A stretch of 64,000 nt of DNA from assembly GCF_018491765.1 (NCBI RefSeq), contig NZ_JABWCU010000011.1, forward strand, positions 124,001 to 188,000. Direction: 5' to 3'. Origin of the DNA: Novosphingobium profundi. Lineage in GTDB: Bacteria; Pseudomonadota; Alphaproteobacteria; Sphingomonadales; Sphingomonadaceae. The notes beneath the pieces are model-generated. The model was not told the DNA's origin. It worked only from the letters and a program-made list of their open reading frames with translations, and searched no databases. Positions within the stretch are counted from its first letter, which is position 1, and every line of letters starts with the position of its first letter. Positions 41,786 to 52,017 of this stretch are shown here, piece after piece. The translations under genes and the position numbers were made by a program.

Positions 41786-42750
41786 GGAGCCACCACTTCG
41801 AGCGTGGCGGTGTAACCCAGTTTGCGCTTCTGCGCGTGGCTGTCCGAAGGCTTGCTGTCCGCGTACTCGGTGTTGAGCCAGTAGAACCCGGGCTTGGTCC
41901 AGGTGACGGTGAGGACGCCGTTGGCGTCGGTGGTTAGGGTCTGGGTGTCGGCGGCTTCGAAAAAGCGCGCGGGGCCGGGAATTACTTCGACTTTGAGGCC
42001 GGCCGCCGGCTTGCCGTCGACAAGGAAGCGGAAACGGGCGGCTTCACCGGCGACAAGGTCGGTGGGCATCGTTTCGGGCACGAATTCAAGGCCCTTGCCG
42101 GTCGGCGTGAAGCTCGCCGGGGTGGGATTGCCGGCCGTGACGAAGAACTCGTTGGTGCTCGCGCTTTCGGTCAGATCAAGATCGGTCGCGCCGGCCGGGA
42201 TGTCCGCGACACTGGCCACCATGTGCGCGGGATCGATCCGCATGCGGCCGCCAGGGCCGCCCGGTCCTGCGGGGGCGCCGGGACCACCGGGGCCGCCTTC
42301 ACGGCCACCTTCGCCCGGGCGCGGACCTTGCGCGCCGCCGCGCGGGGGGGCACCAGAGGCCGCACCGGGGGGCGGACCGCGCCGGCCACCGACCATCCAG
42401 TCCTCGCCGTTCACCTTGAAGCGGCCGCTGATGCCCTCGCGGGTCATGCCGATGCGCCAGGTGCCCTCCTTGTCGATCGCGACGTCGAAGACCGCGCGGT
42501 TGGCCAGCTTCGCGGCATTCGTGACGCTGCCCTGCGTGCCGTCGGGTTCGCGCACGCGGACCTGTTCGGAGCCGACTGCGGCGTGGTTGGGTTCGAAGGC
42601 GTGGGTCGAGGCTCCGGCGTCGACCGTCACCGTCTGTCCGGTGTTGGAGAGGACCGTGATCGAGGGCAGCAGCCACAAGTTGTGGGCGCTCGCCGGAGCC
42701 GAGGCCGCGGCAAGCGCGCTTGCCGCGAGGAGAAGCGTTTTCTTCAGCAT
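41782..42750 (-). CDS. DUF4198 domain periplasmic protein with Gly/Pro-rich insertion
   Basis: This is a 322-residue protein with a signal peptide (MLKKTLLLAASALAAASAPASA) and the family opening HNLWLLPSITVLSNTGQTVTVDAG. A low-complexity Gly/Pro/Arg stretch of about 50 residues (roughly 125-175) interrupts the beta-rich fold. The second half (FRFLVDGKPAAGLKVEVIPG ... DANGVLTVTWTKPGFYWLNTEY) is the typical DUF4198 carboxypeptidase-regulatory-like domain, often linked to nickel, cobalt or iron uptake. AGGGAA precedes the ATG. It is translationally coupled to apbE. Confidence 0.85.
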   Translation of the reverse strand: MLKKTLLLAASALAAASAPASAHNLWLLPSITVLSNTGQTVTVDAGASTHAFEPNHAAVGSEQVRVREPDGTQGSVTNAAKLANRAVFDVAIDKEGTWRIGMTREGISGRFKVNGEDWMVGGRRGPPPGAASGAPPRGGAQGPRPGEGGREGGPGGPGAPAGPGGPGGRMRIDPAHMVASVADIPAGATDLDLTESASTNEFFVTAGNPTPASFTPTGKGLEFVPETMPTDLVAGEAARFRFLVDGKPAAGLKVEVIPGPARFFEAADTQTLTTDANGVLTVTWTKPGFYWLNTEYADSKPSDSHAQKRKLGYTATLEVVAP

Positions 42751-42764
42751 GCTAGTTTCCCTGT

Positions 42765-43250
42765 TCAACGGGCGGAAATGGTGATCGATCCGAGTTCGCG
42801 CGACCCGCTGGCGCGCGCGTCCTTGGCGGGGACCTGGAGGGGCACGGAAACGAATTCGCGTCCGCCTTCCTCGCGCGCCGCCTCGACGTAGAGCGTGTAG
42901 CTGCCCGCCTTGAGGTTGGCGGGAACGGGAATGCGGTAGGCGCCGGGGGCACGGGTCGCGCCGCTTACGCCATCGGCGGGCATCGCGAGGCTGCGCCCGC
43001 CCTTGCGCCACCAAGTGCGCAAGTCGGCAAGCCACTTGGTGCCGGGCTCGTGGCCGGTCTTGTCGACGTCGTACCAGACCGCAAGTGTGCGGGGCTTGCT
43101 GCCATCGGTCGGCTCGACCCAGACCGCGACGTAAGGGCGGTTGTATTCGGCAACCTGGAGGCGCGGGATGGTGACGGTGATGGTCGCCGCGCCGGCCGGA
43201 ACGGCCATCGCGCCCGCGCTGCCGGCAGCGAGTATCAAGCTCTTCTTCAT
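42765..43250 (-). CDS. DUF2271 domain periplasmic protein
   Basis: This is a 161-residue protein with a signal peptide (MKKSLILAAGSAGAMAVPAGA). The compact beta-rich DUF2271 domain includes YNRPYVAVWVEPTDGSKPRTLAVW, KWLADLRTWWRKGG and VSGATRAPGAYRI. The family commonly sits with PepSY and ApbE genes in iron or flavin reductase operons. Its own role is unknown. It lies 14 bp before DUF4198 and 21 bp after the PepSY gene. Confidence 0.88.
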   Translation of the reverse strand: MKKSLILAAGSAGAMAVPAGAATITVTIPRLQVAEYNRPYVAVWVEPTDGSKPRTLAVWYDVDKTGHEPGTKWLADLRTWWRKGGRSLAMPADGVSGATRAPGAYRIPVPANLKAGSYTLYVEAAREEGGREFVSVPLQVPAKDARASGSRELGSITISAR

Positions 43251-43271
43251 GGGAATGTGCCCTCGGGTAGA

Positions 43272-44012
43272 TCAGGTATGGAGAAACAGGATGATGATCA
43301 CGATCGGCGCCAGCGTTCCGCCCGCGACGAGTGGCCAGGTGGATGGGCGGTTCTTCGCGTGGATCTGCAGCAGCAGCAGGCCGGTGATGGTGAAGACGAT
43401 GCAGGCGAGCGCGAAGGCGTCGATGAACCAGAACCAGGCGCTGCCGGTATGGCGGCCCTTGTGCAGGTCGTTGAGGAACGAGATCCAGCCGCGATCGGTG
43501 CGTTCCGAGGCGATCGCGCCGCTCGCGCGATCGATGCTGACCCAGGCGTCACGCCCGGGCCCCGGAATGGCGACATAGGCCTCTTCGGGTGACCATTCGA
43601 CCGGCTCGCCGCGCACGTCGATGCCCACGAGCTCGTCCACCTCGGCGGCGACAGCTTCGGGCAGGGGGGCGCTCTCGGCCATGTCCCCTGTGAGGGCATG
43701 CAGGAGCGACTTGGGAAGCGCGGCGTCCTTCGAGACGACGACGGGCGTAGCCGGGATCGCCGAGGCATGGTTGAGCGTGATTCCGGTTACCGCGAAAAGC
43801 AGCATGGCGGTCAGCGACATCGCGGCACTGACCCAATGCCAGGTACGGAATTGCTTGAGCCAGAACTGGCGCATCGACTTGCCCTGCGGCTTCGGCTTCG
43901 GCTTGCCGGCCTTGCGCGAATTGGTGGCCGGGCGGGGAATGGCAGGCGGCACCGGTTCGCCCTCGCGCAAGGGACTGCGAGCCTGCGTGGCCGCGGGATG
44001 GGCGCTGTTCAA
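43272..44012 (-). CDS. PepSY-associated transmembrane protein
   Basis: This is a 246-residue inner-membrane protein. Helix 1 is FRTWHWVSAAMSLTAMLLFAVTGITLNH, a PepSY signature. The periplasmic part contains YVAIPGPGRDAWVSIDRASGAI and WISFLNDLHKGRHTG, then FWFIDAFALACIVFTITGLLLLQIH and a last helix. TTG at 44012 is chosen because AGGAGG lies 6 bases upstream; an upstream TTG at 44033 has no such site. First gene of the operon toward apbE. A Fur-box-like repeat lies 106 bp upstream. It may move electrons or reduce ferric siderophores (inference). Confidence 0.82.
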   Translation of the reverse strand: MNSAHPAATQARSPLREGEPVPPAIPRPATNSRKAGKPKPKPQGKSMRQFWLKQFRTWHWVSAAMSLTAMLLFAVTGITLNHASAIPATPVVVSKDAALPKSLLHALTGDMAESAPLPEAVAAEVDELVGIDVRGEPVEWSPEEAYVAIPGPGRDAWVSIDRASGAIASERTDRGWISFLNDLHKGRHTGSAWFWFIDAFALACIVFTITGLLLLQIHAKNRPSTWPLVAGGTLAPIVIIILFLHT

Positions 44013-44117
44013 ACCGGACCTCCTGAGGGGCAAGACTTTGGCGGCATTGCAAGAGCTTCGTCGGTATGACGGAGGGGCGCTTGCACGCGGCGGCTAACAG
44101 AGTGCCGTATAATTGAC

Positions 44118-44136
44118 AATGCGAATCATTTGCAAT
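44118..44136 (-). promoter_or_regulatory. Fur box for the PepSY-apbE operon
   Basis: AATGCGAATCATTTGCAAT is close to the canonical alphaproteobacterial Fur/Fur-like site (TGCGAATCATTTGCA core). It sits 106 bp from the PepSY gene start and 150 bp from tonB. Confidence 0.65.
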
Positions 44137-44223
44137 ATCAATTTTGCTGTGCTTGGGGGTGGCTTTCGGTGGCGGGGAATTCGCTTCATCTCCGCGTCGC
44201 AGCCCGAACTCTAAGTTTCCACT

Positions 44224-44242
44224 ATTGCGAACTAATTGCAAT
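44224..44242 (+). promoter_or_regulatory. Fur box for tonB
   Basis: ATTGCGAACTAATTGCAAT is a 19-bp near-palindrome with ATTGC/GCAAT arms, 44 bp upstream of the tonB ATG. It shares the TGCGAA half-site with the copies at 40054 and 44118. Confidence 0.6.
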
Positions 44243-44285
44243 AATTTTTATGTCTGCCGCCGATGCGGAATATCAGTGAGGCATT

Positions 44286-45086
44286 ATGCTGCTGCAACGC
44301 GAACCCGACGTCACCGAGCTCATCGTGTCATTTCCGGCAGAACCGGAGATTGGTGATGCCGAGCAGCGCCGCGTCGAACCTGTTCGCGAGCAAGCCCAGC
44401 GCTATGGCGAGCGGCGCGGGCCCAATGCGGCAGGGCTGGCTGCGGCGCTGGGCGTGCAGCTCCTGGCCATACCCCTGCTGCTGAGCCTTGGCGCGAGCGT
44501 ACTCCACCGCAAGGAGCCTGCCCACGTCGTCGCCATCGACCTGACACCGGCCGCACCTCCGGCAGCGAATCGCGAACCTCAAAAGCGCCCCGCAGCCAAG
44601 CCGGTGGAGGATGTGCACCGGACGATCCCGGTTTCCGAACCGGTCGTGCCGCCGGTGCCGGTCGCGCGGCTCACGCTGGCTTCGGCGACGGTAGCCGCGC
44701 CGCCAGCGGTTCGGGTCGACGCTCCGCCGCCACCTCCTGCGCCGGCCGCGCAAGCCGCATCGGCCTCGACGTCGAGTGCGGCGGGTGCCGTCGGAATGGC
44801 CTCGGCAAACCTCAATGGCATTCGGATGATCGCAGGGGAGCCGCCGCGCTATCCGCTCGAGAGTCGTCGCCTCAAGGAGCAGGGGACGGTGCGCCTGCGT
44901 GTCCTGTTGGGAACCGATGGCCGGGTAAAGACGATCGAAGTCGCCACGAGCAGCGGGTTCGAGCGTCTCGACAAGGCGGCACTCGGCGCGGTCCGGCACT
45001 GGCGCTGGGCGCCGATCGTGCGCGATGGACAACCGGTCGAAGTGCCAGGTTTTCTTGACATTCCCTTCGTCCTGCGGGGCCTCTGA
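44286..45086 (+). CDS. tonB: TonB-family energy transducer
   Basis: This is a 266-residue protein. A cytoplasmic N-terminus of about 50 residues, longer than usual, precedes the membrane anchor (LAAALGVQLLAIPLLLSLGASVL). A Pro/Ala/Val-rich periplasmic spacer and the C-terminal TonB domain follow (PPRYPLESRRLKEQGTVRLRVLLGTDGRVKTIEVATSSGFERLDKAALGAVRHWRW). The YP motif and the final strand are intact. It energises TonB-dependent receptors, probably the siderophore receptor nearby. No exbB/exbD is in the window. A Fur box lies 44 bp upstream. Confidence 0.9.
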   Translation: MLLQREPDVTELIVSFPAEPEIGDAEQRRVEPVREQAQRYGERRGPNAAGLAAALGVQLLAIPLLLSLGASVLHRKEPAHVVAIDLTPAAPPAANREPQKRPAAKPVEDVHRTIPVSEPVVPPVPVARLTLASATVAAPPAVRVDAPPPPPAPAAQAASASTSSAAGAVGMASANLNGIRMIAGEPPRYPLESRRLKEQGTVRLRVLLGTDGRVKTIEVATSSGFERLDKAALGAVRHWRWAPIVRDGQPVEVPGFLDIPFVLRGL

Positions 45087-45260
45087 CCGGGCATTGCCGC
45101 GCAAATTCGCAATTCCGGCTGGCGGATAGCGCGGAGGGCTCGGCTCGACCCGGCGGTCCGGGGCCGGGAGGTTGCCTGAGGACACGCGCGCAAGCCAAAA
45201 CCTTTTTGGGGCTGCCCTTCACCGGCGCGCGGCTTGCCCTGGAAGGAGATGCGCACCGTG

Positions 45261-46223
45261 ATGAGCCGCCGAGACATGGCTGGACATGCCCTTTCGATGG
45301 GTGCCCTTGTTGCCGGACTGGGCCTTGCCGCAAGCCCGCGCGGCGCGCGCGCGCAGGTCGAATTCGCGCCCGATCCGGACGATATCTGGACCCGCCACGG
45401 AACGCTCGCGCGGGCAGGCGGGGTACTGCACTACGCGCTCCTCGATGCGAAGACGGACATTGCGGCGAAGAGGGCGCCGGTCGTCCTGCTGCACAAGCTG
45501 GGGGGCTGGGTCGCGGACTGGCGCGGCGTGGCTCCGCTCCTGGCGCAGGACCGCCCGGTGATCGCGATCGATCTGCCCGGACACGGCCAATCACGCTGGA
45601 ACGGCACGCCGCCCGCGGTACAGACCGTCGAAGAGACCGCGATGCTGGTGCGCGGGGCGCTGCTCGAACTGGGACGAACGTTGGGTTTCGGCCATGTGCA
45701 CGTGGCTGGCACTTCGCTTGGCGGCTGCGTAGCGGTGGCTCTGGCGGCGCTGTGTCCTGAACTCGTCGGCAAGCTGGCCTTGCCCTCGTGCGTGCTGGGC
45801 GCAGGGACGAGCTGGGAGGCCATTCTCGAGAAGGAGGCGAAGCAGGCGCGCGACGGTCAGTTCAGCGCGGAAGGGGACCCCTTGCCAACGGACGCGGCGC
45901 TTTCGAAGGCGGTGTTCCATCTCGACCACGCGCGCGAGATCGCGGCTGAACAGAACGCGAGCCGACGTGTCGCCGGGCACTGGATCCGGCCGCAGGAGCG
46001 CGGCGTGGCGCTGACCGATTTCACCCGGCTGATGCCGCGCATCACGGCGCCGACCCTGCTTCTCTATGGCGCGCGCGACACTTACTTCCTCGCCTACCGC
46101 GACGAGGCGCTTGGGCACTTGCGACAAGGCCGATCGATCGTCCTGCCCGACGTCAGTGGTTTTCCCGTTCAGGACAGTCCGGTGCGCACAGGCGAGGCGC
46201 TGGCCGCTTTCCTGCAGGATTGA
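45261..46223 (+). CDS. Exported alpha/beta-hydrolase-fold protein with degenerate triad
   Basis: This is a 320-residue protein. The N-terminus MSRRDMAGHALSMGALVAGLGLAASPRGARAQ is a Tat-type signal peptide. The fold has VVLLHKLGGWVADW (oxyanion region, HK in place of HG), IDLPGHGQSRWNG, nucleophile Ser152 in GTSLGG and Asp in LYGARDTY. Where the catalytic His is expected (GHFPxxExP) the sequence reads SGFPVQDSP, so the His is missing. The ATG at 45261 was chosen for the GGAAGGAG 12 bases upstream. It may be non-hydrolytic or use another His. It follows tonB by 174 bp. Confidence 0.75.
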   Translation: MSRRDMAGHALSMGALVAGLGLAASPRGARAQVEFAPDPDDIWTRHGTLARAGGVLHYALLDAKTDIAAKRAPVVLLHKLGGWVADWRGVAPLLAQDRPVIAIDLPGHGQSRWNGTPPAVQTVEETAMLVRGALLELGRTLGFGHVHVAGTSLGGCVAVALAALCPELVGKLALPSCVLGAGTSWEAILEKEAKQARDGQFSAEGDPLPTDAALSKAVFHLDHAREIAAEQNASRRVAGHWIRPQERGVALTDFTRLMPRITAPTLLLYGARDTYFLAYRDEALGHLRQGRSIVLPDVSGFPVQDSPVRTGEALAAFLQD

Positions 46224-47705
<1,482 letters not shown>

Positions 47706-47718
47706 TCGGCCAATGCGC

Positions 47719-48636
47719 TCAGGCGACTGGCTTCCTCTTGCGGTAGAGCCAGTCGTACCCCAGCCCCATGCGCAGGCAGGCCTGGCTGGGGGGCGCGCTG
47801 CGGATCGCGAGGCGTTCGAACAGTGCGCCAAGGGCGCCCACCAGATGCCGTTCCCAGCGCGCGAGGCGCCAGCGCGGGGTGTCGAGTGCCAGTTGCGCCC
47901 GCGTCCAGCCCGGAAGGGTGTCGATCGCGGCGCGGATGAGGATGCGCTGGAAGGGGCGCAAGGGCAGCGGCAGCGCGGGTGTGCGCTCCATGATGCCCAG
48001 AAATTCGAAGACGATGGGGTGCGCCACGATGCGCGGCTTCATCGCCTCGAAGCAGGCCCGCTGTTCGGCCAGGCTGAGCGGTGCGCCCGTAGCGCCGAAC
48101 AGCCGGGCGATCGGCTCGCTCTCGACATAGAAGCGGTCGCGCTCGGCGTCGTCGAGCGGGCAGGCCCATTTGGCATAGGCTTCCATGAAGCCGTAGCCGA
48201 CCGTGGCCTGAACCCAGTCGAGCAGGACGGGGTCATTCGCGTGGTAGGCTTCGCCCTCGGGCGTCGTCCCGCGCACTTTCTCGTGCATTCGCACGACCCC
48301 CCGGATCAGCTTCGTGGCGGTCTCGCGAGGGGCGTAGACGCTGACGTGGGTGGCAAGCCCGGTGCGACGTAGCCGGGTGATGGGATCCTTGGGAAAGATC
48401 GAATGGCCCCAGACCCCCTCGCGCACGCGCGGTTCGCCCAGTTCGAGGAGGACCGCGGTAATGCCCCCGACGAACAGCGAGATCGGGTTCTTGTAGACCT
48501 GCCAGGCCACCGATTCCGGAGCGTACCAGGCCGGTGCGCCGGCTGGGCTGCGGAAATCGATGGTCGGCTGGGAGGCAGGGGTGGCCGGCGTGCCGGCAGT
48601 GGGACCGGACGTGTCGACTGTCTGCACGCGTGCCAT
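47719..48636 (-). CDS. MpaB-type oxygenase domain protein (DUF2236)
   Basis: This is a 305-residue protein of the ER-bound oxygenase MpaB/B'/Rubber oxygenase (Lcp) family. Conserved segments are ESVAWQVYKNPISLFVGGITAVLLELGEPRVREGVWGHS, FPKDPITRLRRTG and MHEKVRGTTPEGEAYHANDPVLLDWVQAT, which carry the putative heme-related histidines. The family cleaves or oxidises hydrophobic substrates; the substrate here is unknown. It is 11 bp downstream of the TonB-dependent receptor on the same strand, so receptor and oxygenase may serve one substrate. Confidence 0.85.
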   Translation of the reverse strand: MARVQTVDTSGPTAGTPATPASQPTIDFRSPAGAPAWYAPESVAWQVYKNPISLFVGGITAVLLELGEPRVREGVWGHSIFPKDPITRLRRTGLATHVSVYAPRETATKLIRGVVRMHEKVRGTTPEGEAYHANDPVLLDWVQATVGYGFMEAYAKWACPLDDAERDRFYVESEPIARLFGATGAPLSLAEQRACFEAMKPRIVAHPIVFEFLGIMERTPALPLPLRPFQRILIRAAIDTLPGWTRAQLALDTPRWRLARWERHLVGALGALFERLAIRSAPPSQACLRMGLGYDWLYRKRKPVA

Positions 48637-48647
48637 GCAATTCTCCT

Positions 48648-51128
48648 TCAGAAACCGTAGCTAAGGGTGAGGCCATAGGTTCGCGGCATGCCTGCGTAGC
48701 GCACGTTGAGGTTCTGGTTGTCGACCACGCTCGTCCAGTAATAGGTATTGGTGATGTTGCGGCCCCAGACCGAGACGCCCCAGCGCCGGTCGCTGCTCTC
48801 GATGCCGATGCTGCCGTTCAGCAGGAAATAGTCCTTGATCGCGAACAGGGGATCCTCGCCGAAATCGGAGTGGGTCTTGGACTGGTAGCTGCCGTTGAGC
48901 GTGGTGCGAAAATCGAGCGTGCTCGACAGCGGCACCGTCACCACCGCCGTCGCGCTGGTCGAGAACTTGGGCGCGAAGGAAAAGTCCGAGCCGCTGAAGT
49001 CGGTCGCTATGCCCGCCGCATTGGCGCCCACATAGTCCTTCACCTTGGTGTCGAGATACGTGGCGTTCCAGCTCAGCGTGAGTTCGCGGATCGGCTGGAG
49101 CACGATTTCGCCATCGATGCCCCAGGCGCGCGACTTGGGAATGTTCACCAGCCTTTGCAGCGCGCCGAAGGTCGGGTCTGGGACGTAGGAGCTGAATTGC
49201 TTGTCGGTGTAATCGTAGTAGAAGCCGGTCACGTTGACTTGCGCCTTGTGGCCCCAGAGCCCCAGGCGCGCGCCGAGTTCGTAGGCGGTGAGCTTCTCCT
49301 GCGAGGCCGGCGTGAACTGCACCGCGCGGTTGGCCGGTACGATCGGGATGTTGCCCGACTTGATGCCGCGCGCGACCGAGGCGAACAGAAGCGTCTCGGA
49401 ATTGGGTTCGTACTGGAGCGCGAGGCGGCCCGAGACGTTGTCCTGGCTGAGTTGCGAATGGACCTCGTGGTCGGTGTTGGTGGCCGGATCGTACGTCGTG
49501 CAGCCGTTCTTGACGACTTCGGGCGCGATGACCCCGTAAGTGCCGAAGATGATCGCGCGCGCCGCGGTGTTGACGATGGGCAGGTAATTGCCGTTGACCT
49601 CGGTCGAGCAGCCGTCGAGCTGGGTCTTGTCGATTCCCACGCGCAGCCCTCCGGTGAGTGTGACCTGCGCCCCCAGTTCGACCTCGCCGTTCATGAAGGC
49701 GCTCATCGTGTCGGACTTGCCGCGCGAGCGCCCGCCGCCAGCGCGAAACGCGTCGGCGACGTCGCTGGCGGTGAAACCGGAAGTGTTGAAGATCGCGTTG
49801 AGCACGGGATTGGCCAGGATGCCGAGCGTGGCGAGGCGCAAGTAGCGCACCGAGGAATTCTCGCCGATCAGGAACACCGTGTTCTCGTGCATGGTGTCGT
49901 GGGCGAAATAGCCTCCGATCGTCCAGTCGAAGCCGTCACCGTCGACTTCGGCGCGGACTTCCTGCTGGAACGACTTGATCGCCGCATCGTAGCGCGTTGC
50001 GATGATCTCGTAGGGCGCGCCCGAGAAGTCGACCACGTCCTTGCGGGAAAAGTCGTTGTAGCCGCTGATCGAAATGATGCGCAGGCGATCGTTGGGCGTC
50101 CAGGTCAGGCGCAACTGCGCCGAAATGAAGTCGCTGTCCGCGCGCGGTGCGCCGATGCCGGGCGCGAGGCCTACCGTCTGGCCGAGTTGCTCGGGGGTGT
50201 TGAAGCCGGCCTGGTTGGCCTTGGTCGGCTGGTAGTTCGCCAGGTAGTCGATAAGGCCGGGCACGTTCGCGTCGCCCGGGCCGAAGGAGGGCGAGGCGAG
50301 CGAGAGGCGGTTGGTGAGGTTGAGGCTGATCGCCTGTCCCGCCTGGGTATCCGAACGGTCGCGCCAGCCCGAGACCGAGACGAAGGCGGCGAAGTCGCTG
50401 TCGGGCTCGAAGGCGAGCGAGGCGCGGCCTGCAAGGCGGTCCTTCTTGCCCAGGCGATCACCGCGCGTCTGGTCGATCTGCCAGCCCTTGTCGCTGTTCT
50501 CCCAGCGGCCCGCGACGCGCAGCGCCGCAGACTTGCCAAGCGGCAGGTTGACCATGCCCTCGAAATTGTAGGTCTGGTAATTGCCGAATTCGCCCTGGAT
50601 GCTTGCGGACGTGGTGCCCAATTGCGGCTTGGCGGTGATGAAGTCGATCAGGCCGGCCGTGGTGTTGCGGCCGTAGAGCGTGCCTTGCGGTCCCTTGAGC
50701 ACCTCGACGCGCTCGAGATCGAAGATCGGACCACCCGCCATCGAAGGGTAGGGGTAGGCGAGTTCGTCCTGATAGATGCCCACCGTCGAGGTCGCCGTGA
50801 TGTTGACGGTGTTGAAGCCGATGCCGCGCAGCGTGAAGATCGGCACCCCCGAATAGGCCGGCGAGACACTGAGCCCGGGCACGGCCGTCGCCAGCGCATT
50901 CACGTTGTCTATGCGCAGGTCCTCCAGGGTATTCTGGCTGAGCGCCTGCACCGCGAGCGGGACTTCGTAGATGCTTTCGCTTTTGCGCTGGGCGGTGACG
51001 ATGATTTCGGGCATGCTCGGTTCGGCTTCGCTGCCGCCTTGCGCACGCGCCCGGTCGACCGGCACGAGAAACGTCCCGAAAGCCATCAGGGCCGTGCTGC
51101 TCGCAAGTGCTGTTCTGCGCATCTTCAT
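48648..51128 (-). CDS. TonB-dependent receptor (catabolic type)
   Basis: This is an 826-residue outer-membrane receptor with a signal peptide (MKMRRTALASSTALMAFGTFLVPVDRARA) and a TonB-box-like PEIIVTAQRKSESIYEVPLAVQAL, the hallmark opening of sphingomonad catabolic receptors. The plug contains TLRGIGF and DLERVEVLKGPQGTLYGRNTTAGLIDFIT, and the barrel ends YGLTLSYGF. The family imports large or scarce organic molecules. The divergent LuxR-type gene and the downstream MpaB oxygenase suggest uptake of a hydrophobic substrate degraded by the 52-64 kb cluster (inference). Confidence 0.9.
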   Translation of the reverse strand: MKMRRTALASSTALMAFGTFLVPVDRARAQGGSEAEPSMPEIIVTAQRKSESIYEVPLAVQALSQNTLEDLRIDNVNALATAVPGLSVSPAYSGVPIFTLRGIGFNTVNITATSTVGIYQDELAYPYPSMAGGPIFDLERVEVLKGPQGTLYGRNTTAGLIDFITAKPQLGTTSASIQGEFGNYQTYNFEGMVNLPLGKSAALRVAGRWENSDKGWQIDQTRGDRLGKKDRLAGRASLAFEPDSDFAAFVSVSGWRDRSDTQAGQAISLNLTNRLSLASPSFGPGDANVPGLIDYLANYQPTKANQAGFNTPEQLGQTVGLAPGIGAPRADSDFISAQLRLTWTPNDRLRIISISGYNDFSRKDVVDFSGAPYEIIATRYDAAIKSFQQEVRAEVDGDGFDWTIGGYFAHDTMHENTVFLIGENSSVRYLRLATLGILANPVLNAIFNTSGFTASDVADAFRAGGGRSRGKSDTMSAFMNGEVELGAQVTLTGGLRVGIDKTQLDGCSTEVNGNYLPIVNTAARAIIFGTYGVIAPEVVKNGCTTYDPATNTDHEVHSQLSQDNVSGRLALQYEPNSETLLFASVARGIKSGNIPIVPANRAVQFTPASQEKLTAYELGARLGLWGHKAQVNVTGFYYDYTDKQFSSYVPDPTFGALQRLVNIPKSRAWGIDGEIVLQPIRELTLSWNATYLDTKVKDYVGANAAGIATDFSGSDFSFAPKFSTSATAVVTVPLSSTLDFRTTLNGSYQSKTHSDFGEDPLFAIKDYFLLNGSIGIESSDRRWGVSVWGRNITNTYYWTSVVDNQNLNVRYAGMPRTYGLTLSYGF

Positions 51129-51212
51129 TCCCCTCTCCTGCGGTCCCTTTTTTAGGGCTTGGCGTACTTATTGTTTACTTGCATAATTACATTCTGCGAC
51201 GCGGCGCAAAAG

Positions 51213-51228
51213 CTATCGGAATCGATAG
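51213..51228. promoter_or_regulatory. Inverted repeat before the LuxR gene
   Basis: CTATCG-GAAT-CGATAG is a perfect 6-4-6 inverted repeat ending 4 bases before the LuxR ATG and inside the 104-bp gap shared with the divergent receptor. It is a candidate operator. Confidence 0.4.
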
Positions 51229-51232
51229 GGGT

Positions 51233-51961
51233 ATGGGACGGAAGACGGAACTGGGCGGACTTGCCCTGCAATTGCGCGAAGAAGGCCGGAAAATCGGCCT
51301 GCCCCTGGTCGCGACATGCGCCGACATAAGCTCGGCGCGGCCCACGCTTGACGAAGACGGCAAGCCTGTTGCCAGCCATTTCGATTTCACCGAACCGGCG
51401 CAAGGGTATTGGAAAAAGGGCGATCTTGCCTTGCGCAACGCGATCGTCGCGATGGTTCGCCACCTGGGTGAACCCTTCCACTTCGAGGACGGGGTGATCG
51501 GCGGCTGGCGGCCGATCCGGATTTCGGACAAGCTCGGGCGCCTCGCTCGCAGCGTGAACTACGCCGTGCGCAGCGCGATCGTCGTTCCGGTGCGCTTGCC
51601 GCGCAGCACGATCGGTGCGGTGGTCTGGGCGACCGACCGCGAAGGGCTCGACGTGCGCGAGGTGTTCGAGGAGCATGCCCTTGTTCTGCACGGGATGGCG
51701 ACGCGTTTCATTTCGGCCTGCGATGGGGTGGCGCATGGAGTGCCGGAGGTCGGGCTCTGCACGATGACCCGGCGCGAGGTGCAGTGCCTCAAGCTCGTTG
51801 CGGCGGGCAAGACCGACGGGGAGATCGCCACGATTCTGGGCCTTGCGGCGCCCACCGTGCGCTTTCACATGAAGAAGGCGAGCGCGAAGCTGGGGGAAAG
51901 TGGGCGACTGCGCACCGCGCAGCGCGCGATTGAACTGGGATATGTGTCAACGCGCCTCTAG
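51233..51961 (+). CDS. LuxR-family transcriptional regulator
   Basis: This is a 242-residue protein. The N-terminal region (about 1-165) resembles the autoinducer-binding fold of LuxR-type regulators; PAQGYWKKGDLALRNAI and AIVVPVRLPRSTIGAVVWAT are visible. The C-terminal helix-turn-helix is LTMTRREVQCLKLVAAGKTDGEIATILGLAAPTVRFHMKKASAKL-like. No LuxI-type synthase is in the window, so this is a LuxR solo, perhaps responding to a catabolic substrate. ATG 51233 fits the domain start. It diverges from the receptor gene. Confidence 0.82.
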   Translation: MGRKTELGGLALQLREEGRKIGLPLVATCADISSARPTLDEDGKPVASHFDFTEPAQGYWKKGDLALRNAIVAMVRHLGEPFHFEDGVIGGWRPIRISDKLGRLARSVNYAVRSAIVVPVRLPRSTIGAVVWATDREGLDVREVFEEHALVLHGMATRFISACDGVAHGVPEVGLCTMTRREVQCLKLVAAGKTDGEIATILGLAAPTVRFHMKKASAKLGESGRLRTAQRAIELGYVSTRL

Positions 51962-52017
51962 TGCGGCGCGAACGTTTTGGGAATGTCCGCGTGGTGCGGG
52001 CCAGCAAGGAGTATCAG

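Noticed and set aside
51168..51189. Possible fourth copy of the 20-bp AT-rich element between the receptor and LuxR genes
   Set aside because: TTATTG...ATAATTA has similar ends, but the spacing differs by two bases and the middle does not match; it is more likely promoter sequence.
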